A program made the translations under genes and the position numbers. From NCBI GenBank assembly GCA_036346225.1, contig JARFIW010000500.1, positions 3,596,001-3,660,000 on the forward strand: a stretch of DNA of 64,000 nucleotides, given 5' to 3'. The stretch is from Platerodrilus igneus (lineage: Eukaryota; Arthropoda; Insecta; Coleoptera; Lycidae). This document shows positions 33,948 through 46,480 of the stretch, piece after piece (position 1 is the stretch's first letter; the number at the start of each line of letters is the position of its first letter). The notes under the pieces are model-generated. The model saw only the letters and a list, made by a program, of their open reading frames with translations, was not told the DNA's origin and made no database searches.

Positions 33948-35090
33948 ATGCCTGTTACAAGAAGCCAAAGTAAAATGGACGCAGAAATTTTAATGAATTT
34001 CTTTAAGGATTTTAAATCCGGTATGGAAGAGAGGTTGGCTAAACTAGAAGTAACACTTAGTGAAAATGCTGCGAAAATGAAAGAAAAGTTGAATGAAAAT
34101 ACAGCCACGCTAGACCAAAGATTAATGGAAAGCCCTATTGCATTGAAAGAAGATTTCACTGAACAGGTAAAAACAGTTGAGCAAAAGTAGGACAGTAAAT
34201 TGGTAAAAATGGAAGGAGATGTGATGAAGCTGCAAGAACAAATAATTTCACTAACAACGCGGACACTTGAATTAGCAAACCAAGTTGTAAATCAGAACAT
34301 CCCTGAAATAAGAAGCATGTAAGAAGCATGGAAAGAAGCGAGTCAATTCCGTCTAAATTTAAAGTAAAACCACCTACATTCGATGGTAAAACACCTTGAC
34401 CCACATATTTGAAACAATTTGAAGCTGCTGCAATAGCCAACAGTTGGTGCAACAAAGAGAAGGCTATCTCCTTAATCGTGACCCTACGGGGCCAACCTCT
34501 TAACATTTTGCAAACGATTCCAGATTACCAACAGAATAATTACGGCCTCTTAACATCAAGGCTGGAGATGAGATATGAAGACGCTCACCTTCAACAGGTT
34601 TACCATGCACAAGTTAAGACCCGCTCGCAAAAGACAAATGAAAGCCTGCAAGAATTCCAAGCTGACATTGCTATATTAGTTAGATTGGCATACCCAACGG
34701 CACCAGATAGCTTCCTCGAACAACTGGTTATTCAAATATTTGTGGATACCGTTAAAGATGGCGAAATACACCAAGCGCTAAGATTGGCACGGCCAAAAAT
34801 GTTAGATGATGCACTGACTCATGCGCTTGAGTTTGAAGCAGCTAAGCAAACATCACACAGGGTGTCACAAAGTTCGGTCTGCCTTAGAAGAACCTGATCA
34901 ATCGCAGAACAGAATAGAAGAAACAATCAACCGTGTGTTTGAAAACAAAAGGCGAAAAAGCTGGAAAGACAACGATCGCGGCGATGGGGTCTGCGATGCT
35001 GGAACTATACTCAACCAAAAAGACAACCGATTAAGCAGCAAGAAAACTAAAGCAAGTCGACGTAAGGGGGAGAACGTCGACAGCACAACG
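33948..35090 (+). pseudogene. gag: Gypsy gag, degenerate
   Basis: The first ATG (33948) opens M-P-V-T-R-S-Q-S-K-M followed by a coiled-coil-like N-terminus with a leucine/lysine pattern, stopped at 34188. Reading resumes at about 34355 with 'KPPTFDGKTP'-type and 'FEAAAIANSW' text typical of gypsy capsid, which continues to 34897 through 'LRGQPLNIL', 'YHAQVKTR' and 'ESLQEFQADI'. The final part (34900-35090) shows only relics of a zinc knuckle (a lone C-W-N-Y-T-Q-P-K-R-Q). There are at least three stops or shifts, so it cannot make capsid. Confidence 0.7.
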
Positions 35091-35127
35091 TAGTGCCCCA
35101 GACATTATCATCCGTGCTGCATCGTCG

Positions 35128-35535
35128 ATGGGAAGTCTGGACAGCATTTATATTGATGGTAGAATTAATGATAGGGTTGTCCAATTACTCGTAGATACAG
35201 GAGCGACAAGGACTATTGTGAGACCACATTTGGTTGGGCGTGGAAAAGTGCTACCTGCATCGGTATGTCTTCGAACGGCAAGCGGTGAGAAAATTTCTAC
35301 TCACGGAGAGACTGCCGTAACGTTGGAAATTGGAGAAAAACTAATTAATCATCGGGTGTTGGTATCTGAAACTACAGAAGAAGTTATCTTAGGAATGGAT
35401 GTCATAAGAGAATATGGGTTTTATGTGAACATGAAAGAAAAAGTACTTCGGATACATGATGATGAGATTCCATTTCAAGGTTCGAGCAACCAGACGATGC
35501 AAGTTCGAATGATTTGTAATATGAAAATACCCTAG
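35128..35535 (+). pseudogene. Gypsy aspartic protease (retropepsin)
   Basis: A 135-codon frame with the retropepsin flap and active-site signature 'LLVDTGATRTIV' near the N-terminus and 'VILGMDVIREYGF' (the conserved I-L-G-x-D strand) near residue 90. This enzyme would process the Gag-Pol polyprotein as a dimer. The domain itself is intact by motif, but it is isolated by a stop at 35533 before RT, and gag upstream is broken, so I call it part of a dead element. Confidence 0.75.
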
Positions 35536-35769
35536 AAGACGGAAATGATCGTGATGGGACGCCCGGATGGTACTCTCCGGGAAGGACAAGCATGCATGAT
35601 GGAAGCAACTGAATAGGGAATGGGTCGGGGGGGATTACTAATTGGAAGAACACTAGTAAAGTCTCGAAATACAATACCAATAAGGATAAGGATGCTAAAC
35701 ATTAATCCGCATACGGTGACCCAGAAGAAAAACATGATTGTGGAAAGTTGCATTCCAGTATGCTACATA

Positions 35770-36600
35770 CATTAAACGTTGTGTGAATGACACAAAATAT
35801 AAACCAGCCAACGGTTGCTCACAGAAATTGCTGCATATGTTGATACCTTCGTGTCAAGGATTAAACGGCGACTAACTGGGCAAGGTAAAAGAACTGGCCA
35901 GACGATATCGAGGTGTGTTTGCACTGGATGATAGTGAGAAAGAAAGGACGAATGTGGTGCAACACAACAAAAAGGATGGGTCGACAAGGTTTTGTGTAGG
36001 CTACCGGCGGTTAAACAATGTCACCAAGAAAGACAGCTATCCTTTGCCCAGAATTGATGACACCTTCGGCACTCTATTCGGATCTAAATGGTTTTCGACC
36101 TTGCACTTGAAAAGCGGATACTGGTAGGTAGGCTTGGAGCCAAACGATAAAAGAAACACTGCGTTTACAATTAGAACTGGATTATGGCAGTTCAAGGTCA
36201 TGCCCATTGGATTATGTAATGCGCCTGCTACTTTTGACGTTTGATGAAGTCGATACTGCGTGGACTATTCTGGAAAACATATCTGGTGTACCTAAACAAT
36301 GTGATAGTGTTAGGCGGGTCTTTTGAAGAACATCTTAAGAACCTAGAGGGGATATTCCAAAGATTACGCGGCGCAAAACTTACCTTGAGCCCTAAGAAAT
36401 GTCACCTATTTGGAAAAGAGGTGAAATACCTAGGATATGTCGTTTCGGAAACCGGAATAAGAACCGACCCTGACAAGATAAAAATGTGCAAGAGTGGCTT
36501 ACACCAGCAGGTATACACCAACTACGCAGATTTCTGGAATTGTGTACATATTACCGACGTTGTATTTTATGGTTTGCGAACATTGCCAAACCGTTAACAA
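35770..36600 (+). pseudogene. Gypsy reverse transcriptase, catalytically mutated
   Basis: Fragments in order: 'DGSTRFCVGYRRLN' and 'DSYPLPRIDDTF' (35970-36065), 'WFSTLHLKSGYW' (where an Asp is usual after T), a stop at 36126, then 'RNTAFTIRTGLWQFKVMPIGL.NAPATF' in frame, a stop at 36241, and 'TYLVYLNNVIVLGGSFEEHL' where the Y-x-D-D catalytic pair reads Y-L-N-N. The thumb-proximal 'LSPKKCHLFGKEVKYLGYVV' is intact. Two Asp-to-Asn changes plus stops show it is inactive. Confidence 0.85.
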
Positions 36601-36684
36601 AATTAATCCAATAGACAAGAATATAATTGGAATAATGACCGCCACAGCGCATTTGAACAACTGAAACGGCTACTAGTTACAGCG

Positions 36685-37227
36685 CCGATTTTGAGTTATC
36701 CACGGATGAAGGGTAAATTTGTGTTGGATACCGATGCCAGCAACACAGCTGTAATAAACGTTCTTTCTCAGATGCAGGACGGACAAGAAAAAGTTATTGG
36801 GTATTTCAGCATGGTCTTGTCGCGGCCAGAAAGGAACTATTGTGTGACAAGAAGGGAACTGTTGGTCGTCGCCACATCCGTAGAGCACTTTTATAAGTAC
36901 TTATACGGCCGCAAATTCTTGCTAAGAACAGACCATGAAGCATTAAAATGGTTACATCAGTTTCGAAATCTTGAAGGGCAAGTTGCAAGGTGGATAGAAC
37001 GGCTGCAGGAATATGACTTTGACACAGAACATCGTGTAGGAACTAGCCATCGGAATGCAGACGTGCTGTCGAAAAGATTGTGTCCGCTAGACTGCAATCA
37101 TTGCTCCAAGATGGAAGAGAAAATAAGTGTCATCCATAGAATGACGGTAACTGATGATACTTGGCAACTCGAAAGAATACGAGAAGATCAGGAGAATGAC
37201 ACCGAATTGGGATGTATTATTGAGTGA
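36685..37227 (+). pseudogene. Gypsy RNase H
   Basis: The frame reads 'FVLDTDASNTAV' (first catalytic Asp), 'RNYCVTRRELLVV' (catalytic Glu), 'LLRTDHEALKWL' (second Asp) and 'HRNADVLSKR' (final Asp motif). This is the standard RNase HI order of Ty3/gypsy pol, fused upstream to RT in intact elements. The frame ends with a stop at 37227 ahead of the integrase. Confidence 0.8.
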
Positions 37228-37379
37228 AAAAGTAGAAGACGGCGACTAGCTTGGGAAAAAATTAGTATTTCAAGTAGGAGCCTGAAGTTATACTGGGCAC
37301 AGTGAGACTCCTTGGTGATTGAAAATAAAATCTTGAAACGACGCTTGGAGTGTGAAGATGGCACAGAGACGACTTTAAG

Positions 37380-38480
37380 TGATAGTGCCGAGAAGCAGAG
37401 TAGCGGAAGTGTTGCAGCACTTGCACGATAATATTTCCGGAGGGCACTTTGGCGTGAAAAGAACTCTCGAAAGAGTGAGAGAAAAATTCTAGTCGGTGAA
37501 CTGCAAAAAAGATGTGAAGGAGTAGTGCCGGAAATGTGAGTTGTGTGCCTCTGGAAATGGCCCGGTCACAAAACAGAGAGCTCCAATGAGACAGTATAAC
37601 GTGAGGAATCCTTTTGAGAGGGTAGCCATTGATATAGCTGGTCCGTTTCCTGAATCAGAGAAAGCAAATAAATACATTTTGATTTCAATGGATTATTTTA
37701 CCAAATGCCCGGAGGCGTATGCTATATCTAAGCAAGAAGCCGAGACGGTTGCAGATGTACTAGTGAGGGAGTTGTTTTGTCGCTTTGGAGTTCCGTTGGA
37801 ATTACACTCCGATCTAGGTCGAAACTTTGAATCAGCGTTGTTTCAGAACGTCTGCAAGCATCTTGGAATCAGGAAGACTAGAACCACGCCACTTTATCTT
37901 ACATCGGATGGAATGGTTGAAAGAATGAACAGAACGTTAGGAAAATACCTAGCCAAAGTTGCCTGGGAACATCAACGAGACTGAGACCAATATTTACATT
38001 TGTTCCTACTGGCGTACCGATTTTCGGTTCATGACAGCACAGGATACTCTCCCGCTTGCGTGATGTTAGAAATTGCGGTTACCATGTGATCTTCAGTTTG
38101 GATTTGAACCTGGAGAAGAGGTGGCAGGTGAAGATAACGTTAGTAAGCTTCGCGAAAGATCAAATAGCATTCACGAAAGAATATCCACGCGGTAAGCGAT
38201 CGAACGAAATCACAATATGACACGAAAGCACAAGAAGGTGGTTACCAACCTGGAGATTTAGTGTGGTTGTACAATCTACAAAGAATGCGTGGATTGTCAC
38301 CAAAATTACACAGGCAATGGGAAGGCCCCTGCAAAGTGTTAAAAAGAGCTAATGATGTAGTGTACCGGATCAGAAGATTTCTCCGTGGTAAACCGAAAGC
38401 GGTACACATTGACCGTTTAACATCTTTCGCTGGCACAAACCAGGAAGACTGGAGTAATGGAAATGGTATTCAAAGGGTTA
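37380..38480 (+). pseudogene. Gypsy integrase
   Basis: The HHCC zinc-binding region is readable (L-H-D-N...G-G-H-F-G and C-R-K-C-E-L-C, 37410-37550) but broken by TAG stops near 37490 and 37526. The catalytic core follows: 'VAIDIAGPFPES' (D), 'LHSDLGRNFES' (D), 'MVERMNRTLGKYL' (E), ending at a stop at 37984. The C-terminal domain, after a degenerate stretch, reads 'YQPGDLVWLYN' and 'LHRQWEGPCKVLKR' with 'AVHIDRL' (GPY/F-like module). The last frame continues without a stop into the macrodomain. Confidence 0.85.
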
Positions 38481-38548
38481 TTAATCGTAAGCCAAATGTA
38501 GATTTTGAGAGTTTCATGGCGGCGTATGGTGGTTCCGCTAAGACGAGA

Positions 38549-38913
38549 TTTGACGTTGTTGTTGAAAAACAGCAAGATCTGTTTAGAACACCAGAAGGGT
38601 TTCCCTTGCACATTGCGTAGCTCAAGATCTGCAAATGTCAAGAGGAGTAGTTGTTGTTTTCAAGAAAAAGTTTGAATGTGTGGATAAATTAGTACAACAG
38701 CAACCAATTGTAAGAAAAGCCTTGGTTCTTCAAGAAGGAAATTGTTAGGTTTACTATCTGGTCACCAAAAATTCTTCATGACAGAGACCTAGTTATGGAC
38801 ATCTATGGGAGGCTTTGCTGAGTCTTAAGGCTCAGATGATGGAAAATGGAGTAACGAGACTAGCGATGTCCAAGCTAGGCTGTGGACTAGATCGCTTAGA
38901 TTGTAGAATATTG
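38549..38913 (+). pseudogene. Macrodomain (TARG1/OARD1-like) at the C-terminus of gypsy pol, first part
   Basis: Following the integrase tail in the same frame, the text 'VVVEKQQDLFRTPEGFPL' then, after a one-base shift near 38610, 'AHCVAQDLQMSRGV' and 'FKKKF', then 'VYYLVTKN', 'ENGVTRLAMSKLGCGLDRLD' matches the order of the OARD1/TARG1 macrodomain that hydrolyses ADP-ribose esters (from memory). The Asp of G-C-G-L-D, which I recall as a catalytic residue, is present at 38890-38892; the position of the second remembered catalytic Lys seems to be Gln (L-V-L-Q), as read by eye. In-frame stops are TAG 38746 and TGA 38779. The domain is cut by the LINE at about 38914 and finishes at 47200. Confidence 0.8.
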
Positions 38914-39212
38914 AATTATTGAATGAATGAATTCTTTATTGGTGCTCAGAATGTATAAACATTATGCACAAGTCCTGTTATATAATATATAACATAAACA
39001 TTGGATAAACACATGTACTAAAGAAGCAATTATAAAACCGTACATGTACTAGTGAAGCTATTGCAATCAGCAGGTACACTTTAAAGTGAGTCAATAATAA
39101 ATTACATTAAAAGCTCAAGGTAGCAAAGATCAGTTCATGATCCTGCAGTTCACTTAAACTAATTTACTTTATATTGACGGTACGGCAAATTTTGAAAGGG
39201 AGCTGGTAATAC
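38914..39212 (-). pseudogene. LINE ORF2 extreme C-terminus and 3' UTR
   Basis: Past the foldback element, the minus strand resumes with 'NVLPAPFQNLP' (the Y-N-x-L-P motif near the ORF2 end) at about 39212-39160, followed by a stop-rich C-terminal relic, and ends with AATAAA and ATTC repeats. Confidence 0.65.
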
Positions 39213-42200
39213 ATTATAAAATTTTACGTTAGGGAAGTTAGAGGCCACTATCTACCGGCCGCTAAATATGGATACACCTACCAATCTCCATTAGTACAAA
39301 ACCACGCCTATTGAACTGAACAAGCATTTCTATTGTTCAGTTATGTTTCTTATATTGACCCAATTATCTTTACGCATTTTAAATCTAAGGGTGATTGAAA
39401 ATAAATAAGTTTGAGATTCCTATATTATTCTTACGTGTATATTTTAACCAGTTGCCCTTTTAAATTGAAATACATGTAATTTTCTTAACTTGTGTAAAAC
39501 CTGCGCTCTTAAAACTTGTTAGACAGCTAGTGTAGGTATACTAAAACCACACATACCTTTTACAGAAACGTGTTCGACCCGGTTTACAATTTTTTTGGAA
39601 TTTGCGTAATGGCACCATAAGAAATTTTTTTTCTTAGCTTCTGTAACACCTGCGCTCTTGAAACTTGGTAGGCAGTTAGGGTAGGTGTACTAAAACAAGG
39701 CATACCTTTTACAGAAACGTGTTCGCCCCGGTTTACAAATTGTTCCGAATCTATCTAGAGACATCTTAAGAACATTTAAAAATTCAGTTCTTAGCTTCTA
39801 TAACACCTGCGCTTTTGAAACTTGGTAGTTAGCTATGGTAGGTGTACTAAAATAATACATTCCTTTTACAGAAACTTGTTCGAGCCGGTACCAACACAAT
39901 TCATACCATTTATAGAAACGTGTTCGCCCTGGTTCACTAGTTTTTTGGAATTTGCGTAATGACACCATAAGAACATTTAAAAATTTTTTCTTAGCTTCTG
40001 TAAGATCTGCGCTCTTGAAACTTGGTAGACAGCTAGGGTAAGTGTACTAAAACAACACATACCCTTTACAGAAACGTGTTCACCCCGGTTCACAAATTCT
40101 ACCAAATTTATCAAGGGACATCTTTAAAAAATTTAAAAATTCATTTCTTAGGTTCTGTAAGACCTGCGCTTTTGCAACTTGGTAGTCAGCTATGGTAGGT
40201 GTACTAAAACAACACATACCTTTTACAGAAACATGTTCGCGCCGGTTCACAAATTTAATTTTCTTCTTAGCTTCTGTTATACCTGCGCTCCTGAAACTTG
40301 GTGGGCAGTTAGTGTAAGTGTACCAACACAACACATACCATTTACAGAAACGTGTTTGCTCTGTTTCACTAATTTTGTAGAATTTGCGTAATGACACCAT
40401 AAGAAAACTTAAAAAATTTTTCTTAGGTTCTGTAAAACCTGCACTCTAGAAACTTGGTAAGCAGCTAGGGTAGGTGTACTAAAACAACACACACCTTTTA
40501 CAGAAACATGTTCACCCCGGTTCACAAATTGTTCCGAATTTATCTAGGGACATCTTAAGAAAATTTAAAAATTCATTTCTTAGCTTCTGTAAGACCTGCG
40601 CTTATGCAACATGGTAGTCAGCTATGGTAAGTGTACTAAAATATCACATACCTTTTACAGAAACCTGTTCGCGCCGGTTCACAAATTTTTTGGAATTTGC
40701 GTAAGGACAACTTAAGCAAATTAAAAAAAAATTTTCGTAGCTTCTGTTATACCTGCGCTCTTGTAACTTGGTGCGCAGCTAGTGTAAGTGTACCAACACA
40801 ACACATACCATTTACAGAAACGTGTTCGCCCTGCTTCACTAATTTTTTGGAATTTGTGTGTAATGACACCTTAAGAAAATTTAAAAAATTTTTCTTAGCT
40901 TCTGTAAGACCTGCGCTCTTCAAACTTGGTAGGCAGCCAGTGTAGGTGTACTAAACACAACCCATTTCTTTTACAGAGACGTGTTCGCCCTGGTTCACTA
41001 ACTTTTTTGGAATTTGCTTAATGACACAATCAAAAAATTAAAAAAAAATTTTTTTAGCTCCTGTAAGACCTGCGCCCAACCTTGGTGAGCAGCTAGTGTA
41101 AGTGTACCTACACAACACATATCATTTACAGAAACGTGTTCGCCCTGGTTCACTAACTACGCAAATTCCAAAAAAGTTAGTGAATCAGCGCGAACACGTT
41201 TCTGTAAAAGATACGGGTTGTTTTAGTCCACTTACACTAGCTGCCTACCAAGTTTCAAGAGCGCAGGTCTTACAGAAGCTAGGAAATAAATTTTTTAATT
41301 TTTTAATATGTCCCTACGTAGATTCTGAACAATTTGTGAACCTCGGGGTGAACACGTTTCTGTAAAAGGGATGCGTTATTTTAGTATACCTACCCTAGCT
41401 GACTATCAAGTTTCAAGAACGCAGGTACTACAGAAGCTAAGAAAAAAAATTTTAATTTTTTATGGTGTCATTACGCAAATTTCAAAAAGTTAGTGAAACG
41501 GGGCGAACTCGTTTTTGTAAAAGATATGGGTTGTTTTAGTACATCTACACCAGCTGCTTAGCAAGTTTCAAGAGCGCAAGTCTTACAGAAGTTAAGAAAA
41601 AAAAATTGATTTTCTTATGGTGTCATTACACACATTTCAAAAAATTAGTGAACCAGGGCGAACACGTTTCTGTAAATGGTATGTGTTGTGTTGGTACACT
41701 TACACTAACTGCCCACCAAGTCTCAAGAGCGCAGGTATTACAGAAACTAAGAAACCAATTTTTTAATTTTCTTATGGTGTCATTAAGCAAATTACAAAAA
41801 GTTAGTTAACCGGGATGAACGCGTTTCTATAAAAGGTATGTGTTGTTTTGGTACACCCACACTAATAGCTTTCTACCAAGTTCAAGGAGCGCAGATCTAA
41901 CAGAAGCAAAGAAAGAAATTTTTTAATTTTCTTATGATGTTATTGCAAATTCCAAAAAATTTGTGAACCGAGTCGATGACGTTTTTGCAAAAGGTATGTG
42001 TTGTTTTAGTATATCTACACAGCTGTCTAACAAGTTTTAAGAGCGCAGGTTTTACACAAGTTAAGAAAATTACATGTATTTCAATTTAAACGAGCAACTG
42101 CTTAAAATATACACGAAAGAATAATATAGAGACTCAAAGTTATTTAGATTGAAAGATTTAAAATGCGTAAAGATAATTGGGTCAATATAAGAAACATAAC

Positions 42201-42586
42201 TGAACAATAGAAATGCTTATTCAGTTCAGTAGGCCTGGTTTTGTAGTGATGGAGATTGGTAAGTGTATCCATATTTAGCGGTCGGTAGATAGTGGCCGTT
42301 CATTTATATTTCCAATGCTCCACCCGTAGGTACTACATTGGCCAGGAGGCGAGTTTTTTGTTACCTGGAAATTTAGAATTTTGCCGAACCCTTACCGTTC
42401 CAGGCAAGGTAGGGATCTTTAACGTGCGTGACAACACTCACACACGGGACCTCCATTTAACCTCTCATCCGAACGAGGGCCTAATATTTGTGAAAAATGC
42501 TCACCTGCCATTTTTCAAGCAGTCGGCCGTGTCGGGATTTGAACGGTAGATAGTGGCCGCTAGCTCCACTAAGGTAAAATTTTACA
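39213..42586. mobile_element. Foldback element 1 with satellite-filled arms
   Basis: Outer unique inverted segments (about 39213-39490 and 42040-42586, minus the SINE) flank tandem repeats of about 155 bp. The left arm array (39490-41155) has about ten units, the right arm array (41160-42050) has about five or six in the opposite orientation, and they meet near 41157. Unit landmarks: 'CTTCTGTAAGACCTGCGCTC', 'AAACTTGGTAGGCAGCTAG', 'CAGAAACGTGTTCGCCC'. No ORF is convincing. It lies inside the LINE with no clear target duplication visible. Confidence 0.8.
42299..42543 (-). mobile_element. SINE inserted in the right arm of foldback element 1
   Basis: Reverse-oriented copy of the SINE family at 24201-24504. 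Its head end is on the right ('GTCGGGATTTGAA' is the reverse of a B-box-like 'TTCAAATCCCGAC'). Flanks are identical 16-bp duplications CGGTAGATAGTGGCCG at 42283-42298 and 42544-42559, the hallmark of LINE-mediated insertion. The head is 5'-truncated. Confidence 0.85.
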
Positions 42587-42969
42587 CAGTAGTAGTTTGC
42601 ACTATTGCGGGATACATTCAAACGTTGTTTTTTTTTGGGACAGATGACAGATGTTTAGCTTATAGTGTGGATTTGGTTATGTGATAGGTATTGTGATAGA
42701 TTATTTTTAATATACAAGAGGCATTGATAAATATATATTGATGGAAATGTATTAATATTGAGGGTGCTAAAGAAAGTGCGGCAATCGTCTCGAAAACCTA
42801 GATTTGCAATCACTCTTATGAGTCGCGGTTGGATTGAAAAGATTCTCCTTGCTGAAGATGCGAGTCGCGAGGCTAAGGGACAATATGGGATCACAGAAAG
42901 AAATAAGGCAAAATAAGCTGTTATTATTGTCGTATGTGAAACAGAATTTTTAAGATTTCGAATTAAATA
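42587..42969 (-). pseudogene. LINE ORF2, RT C-terminal region
   Basis: Between the solo LTR and the foldback element the minus strand reads 'YLIRNLKNSVSHTTI', 'YFALFLSVIPY', 'ARRIFSIQPRLIRVI', 'FRDDCRTFF', 'FPSIYIYQCLLYIKNN' and 'SQYLSHNQIHT', then a shifted 'NYYCVKFY'. This is the standard post-RT region of CR1/Jockey ORF2. A W-G motif is lost near 'CPLAS', and frames shift at about 42650. Confidence 0.75.
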
Positions 42970-44765
42970 TGTTACGTTATTTCGTGGCAATCACGTTGGG
43001 CGCCAAATTTATGCTACGCTGGCTCGTGGCCGTACGTAACACAAAGAAAAACAAAGAAATGACCCGGCTCAATCGGAGAGTAGGGGGGGTTGTAGAAAGC
43101 CGACCAACATATAAGGTACGCGGCTGCAAGGAATTAGTAACAGTACCTGCAATAGAAAAATTAGAATAGTAAACCTGAAAAAAAACAAATTAGTCCTGCA
43201 AACCTGAAACAAAGAAAAAGCATAGCATACGGATCAAGTATAATTATTCAGTACTTTGTAGAAAAAAAAAACTGTTTAGATAAACTATATAATATAACAA
43301 CGGTAAAAGCAATACAGAAAACTTTTTAGTACAAAGTGAGGTAATATTGGGGAGTAGCAGAAACGTTTCCTCACACACCAATTAGACATAAAGCAGATAA
43401 AATTTTAATAAAATATAAATAGGTAAACACAATTAATATGAGTAGTCCAGTAGTATTGATTTTTCTTCTTTTTTTTTAATTTAAAATAGCATGCAAGTCT
43501 ATGGTAAAAGGTATCAGAACGCCAAAGGTATGGCAAAGCAACGGACAGGTATTAAAAGTAAAAGCAAGTAGGAAATAGTTCAACTTACAAACAGTCCTTC
43601 AGCAACGCTTCCTCGCAATTGAATGTGGGATTCCCGTTGTCCTGCACTAACGAAGCACTGCACCCTTGACTGTGAGGGTGTGGATGGAATACCTCACACT
43701 TTACACTAATCACACCTACGTATTTCACTAGTGTTAGCAGCAGACATTATCATGCTGACGGAACTATGTAGCATTGATAAATTTCTTGTTAATTCCATTT
43801 CCTGAGACAATAATTTCGAAATATTTTGTAACACAAATCGAAAAAAAATGGTAATAAAAATTTAGAATCACGGGCCTCCAAGACACGATGTAATGCATTA
43901 AACTAAAAATACCGTGAGGTGTTTTATTTGCTACCTATGGTAACAAAGAAAATCTAATGCTTTTGAATAACGAAAGTTGCGCAAACAATGATCTATTTTA
44001 GATTCTTTGGTGTTAGAAAAATGCAGAAACTACAGTATCCACTGTATTTAAGTAAGCCAAAGTATGCATTAATCTGATAAAACCAAGGGACACTAGACTA
44101 GATCGCACACACATTAATCCTAAAGAAAGAATCGGTCAGTTTAGCAAGTTCTACGGCTCCTATTTCACAAGACAAACAACTAAAACCACAAATTAGTAAA
44201 GTACGCGTATCACTAAAGTAGGTCCGTCAAATGTTCCTTAGAGCATTTGTCTCACAAGAAAAACAACTAAAAACCGTGCCGTGCTCGTACAGGAACAATA
44301 CGAAAAATTAATCCCGCATCAATTCTCACTATTGTCAAAAGCAGAAAAAAGCAGTATTTTCAACGTACTTAGTGTATCGGAACCAAAGAACAAAACTCCG
44401 ACTCTCAAAGCAAACAGCACACAGTATTATCCACGTAAACAATATATAGGAACGAAGAACAAACGACAACTGCTAGTCTGTAGATATAAAATCGTTGTTA
44501 TTCCAACCGCTTATCGCCTATCAACTCGACTCGTATATCCACATAAGGAACAAAATTTATATCTACTAATTAATTGCGAGCTGTTTATCATTTTCCATAA
44601 GTTGGACAGTAATTTATTAATGAAAATCAATCTTCAAATTAATACACGTTTAAAGTAATACACACGAGTTAATAAATATTAAATATAGAAATAGTAATTT
44701 GTAGAAATGTATTTATAAATTGGGAAACAGTGTGAAATGTTAAAACTACAAAAATGCCCGTTACA
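42970..44765. mobile_element. Solo LTR, copy 2, inserted in the LINE
   Basis: Starts TGTTACGTTATTTCGTGG and ends ATGCCCGTTACA; homologous to 22021-23692 with somewhat different internal repeats. The LINE reading frame (…H-L-N-S-V-V-N / Y-L-I-R-N-L) resumes on the other side, so this is a clean insertion. Flanks are AATA and AATT, a nearly exact 4-bp duplication. An ORF at 44281-44658 within it is not recognised. Confidence 0.7.
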
Positions 44766-46087
44766 AATTGACCACAGAATTTAAATGATTTGCTAAGTGA
44801 TCTACATACTTAGTCCAAGACAGATCAGCATCTATACGTACAAACCTAAAAATTTGACATAATCTGGATTTTTAAAATCATAGTCTCTTAATGAGAACAT
44901 TTACTTTTTCGTTTTTACTTTCATTTAAAGAAAACGAAGACTGTGCACATTGCCCATGTATTAGATATTAGATGTGATTTATGGAAAGATGTTATGTTCA
45001 CTGAGGAATCAATCGAAGTGGTGTCATCTGCAAATAGAATCGATTTTGAATTTAAGTTATAAGGTAAATCGTTAATGTATATTAAAAACAGTAAAGAACC
45101 CAGAATGGATCTTTGGAGAACACCATAGTACAGATTCTAAACAGTTGAAAATGAATCTTGAAAAGCAACATATTGTTTTCTCTTTATTAAAAATGATTTC
45201 AATAATAAGCAACTGCTCGAATTAAATTTATAAAAGACTAATTTGTCAATCAATATAGAATGGAAAATGCAGTCGAAAGCTTTGGTCTGGTGACATCTAA
45301 AAAGGTAACTCGACAAAATTCTTTACTTTCATAACACTGTGAAATTGTATTCAACAGTAATAAAACAGCATTTAATGTAGATTTTTTTCAACGGAACCCA
45401 AATTGCGAACAATGGAACAATTCGTTAGTTTCAAAATAGTCAACAATTTGTATTTGCATAAACTTTTCAAAAATTTTTGAGAAAATTGTTAAAATGGAAA
45501 TAGGTCTATAGATGTTTACATTATTTTTATCACCTTTATTATGTAATGGAAGTACTTTAGCTATTTTGAATGAGTCCGGGAAAATATTGTTTTGAAAGCA
45601 ATTGTTTATAATCTTTGTAAAAGGAGAAATTATAGTATATTTGATTGATTTAATAAGATACGAGTTCAATTCGTAGATGTCACGGCATGCAGAGTTTTTT
45701 AGAGAATTTATGACATCTCTAACTTCCGACACAGTTACTGATCTAAATGCAAAATGTACATCACTGGGGTATTTCTATTGAATTAAGTAACGTTACTGGA
45801 CTTAAACGAGACAACGAGTGATTTTTCACAACTTGCAGCGCAATGTTAGTAAAGTGAGCTTTGAAATCACTGGATTTGAGTACTATATTGTCACTGCATT
45901 GGATTTTTGTTCGATTGTTATTTATTAAACTCCACATACTTTTAATGGGATTAGATGAATTTTTAATAAATTGATTAGTTGCTTCAATTTTGGTTTTTCT
46001 CAGTTCCTGACGATAGAATGTCATAAGTTTATTTCTTAGTAATCGAGTATTTTCATTACCTTTCTTTTTTACAATGCTAACCACCAA
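44766..46087 (-). pseudogene. LINE ORF2, reverse transcriptase
   Basis: Minus-strand frames in order: pre-RT 'NNNRTKIQCSDNIVL', 'ACRDIYELNSYLIKSI', 'FPDSFKIAKVLPLHNKGDK' (with the N-Y-R-P-I-S box as 'NIYRPISIL'), 'IFSKIFEKFMQIQIVDYF', 'FHCSQFGFR', then beyond a stop at about 45388 'GSLLFLIYINDLP' and the catalytic 'LFADDTTSI' near 45010-45050. The active-site FADD is intact but several stops and shifts separate the blocks. Confidence 0.8.
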
Positions 46088-46480
46088 TATCCACAGATTG
46101 TTGTAACCACAATAAATGTTTACTGAACTTTAAGTTTGGTATTTTTGGATATTTTTGATTATTATAAAATTTTTTTGTGGGAAATTTTTTTATCAGATTA
46201 TCAATAATGATGTGTAAAAAACAATCAAATATTTTGTTATAATCCAAGCTATCATTTTTTATGAAATCCCAGTCAGAATTACATAAACCATTATACATTG
46301 CAATTTTTCCTTGTGTAGTAAAGGATCTAACTATTTTACAAGGACGTTCTAGTTTCATTACAACTGATAGGGGGCAATGTCATAGTGATCCCGTCATGGT
46401 CTGAAAGCAAAGTTCTCAACTTATCAATATTTAAATTAAACTCCGTATCATGGTAAAAATTTGTGAAAACATTATTTATT
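46077..46480 (-). pseudogene. LINE endonuclease tail and linker
   Basis: 'LRTLLSDHDGITM' (near 46400-46435) matches the terminal S-D-H motif of the APE-type endonuclease; the earlier catalytic blocks are missing, so a deletion joins ORF1-derived sequence to the endonuclease end. The linker frame 46358-46077 ('LDYNKIFDCFLHI', 'FPTKKFYNNQK') leads to RT. Confidence 0.65.

Noticed and set aside
40080..41809. Several 65-106 codon frames in the foldback arrays
   Set aside because: They repeat the same satellite text on both strands.
39490..42050. CRISPR array
   Set aside because: Units are 155-bp satellites without short repeats and unique spacers, in a eukaryotic setting.
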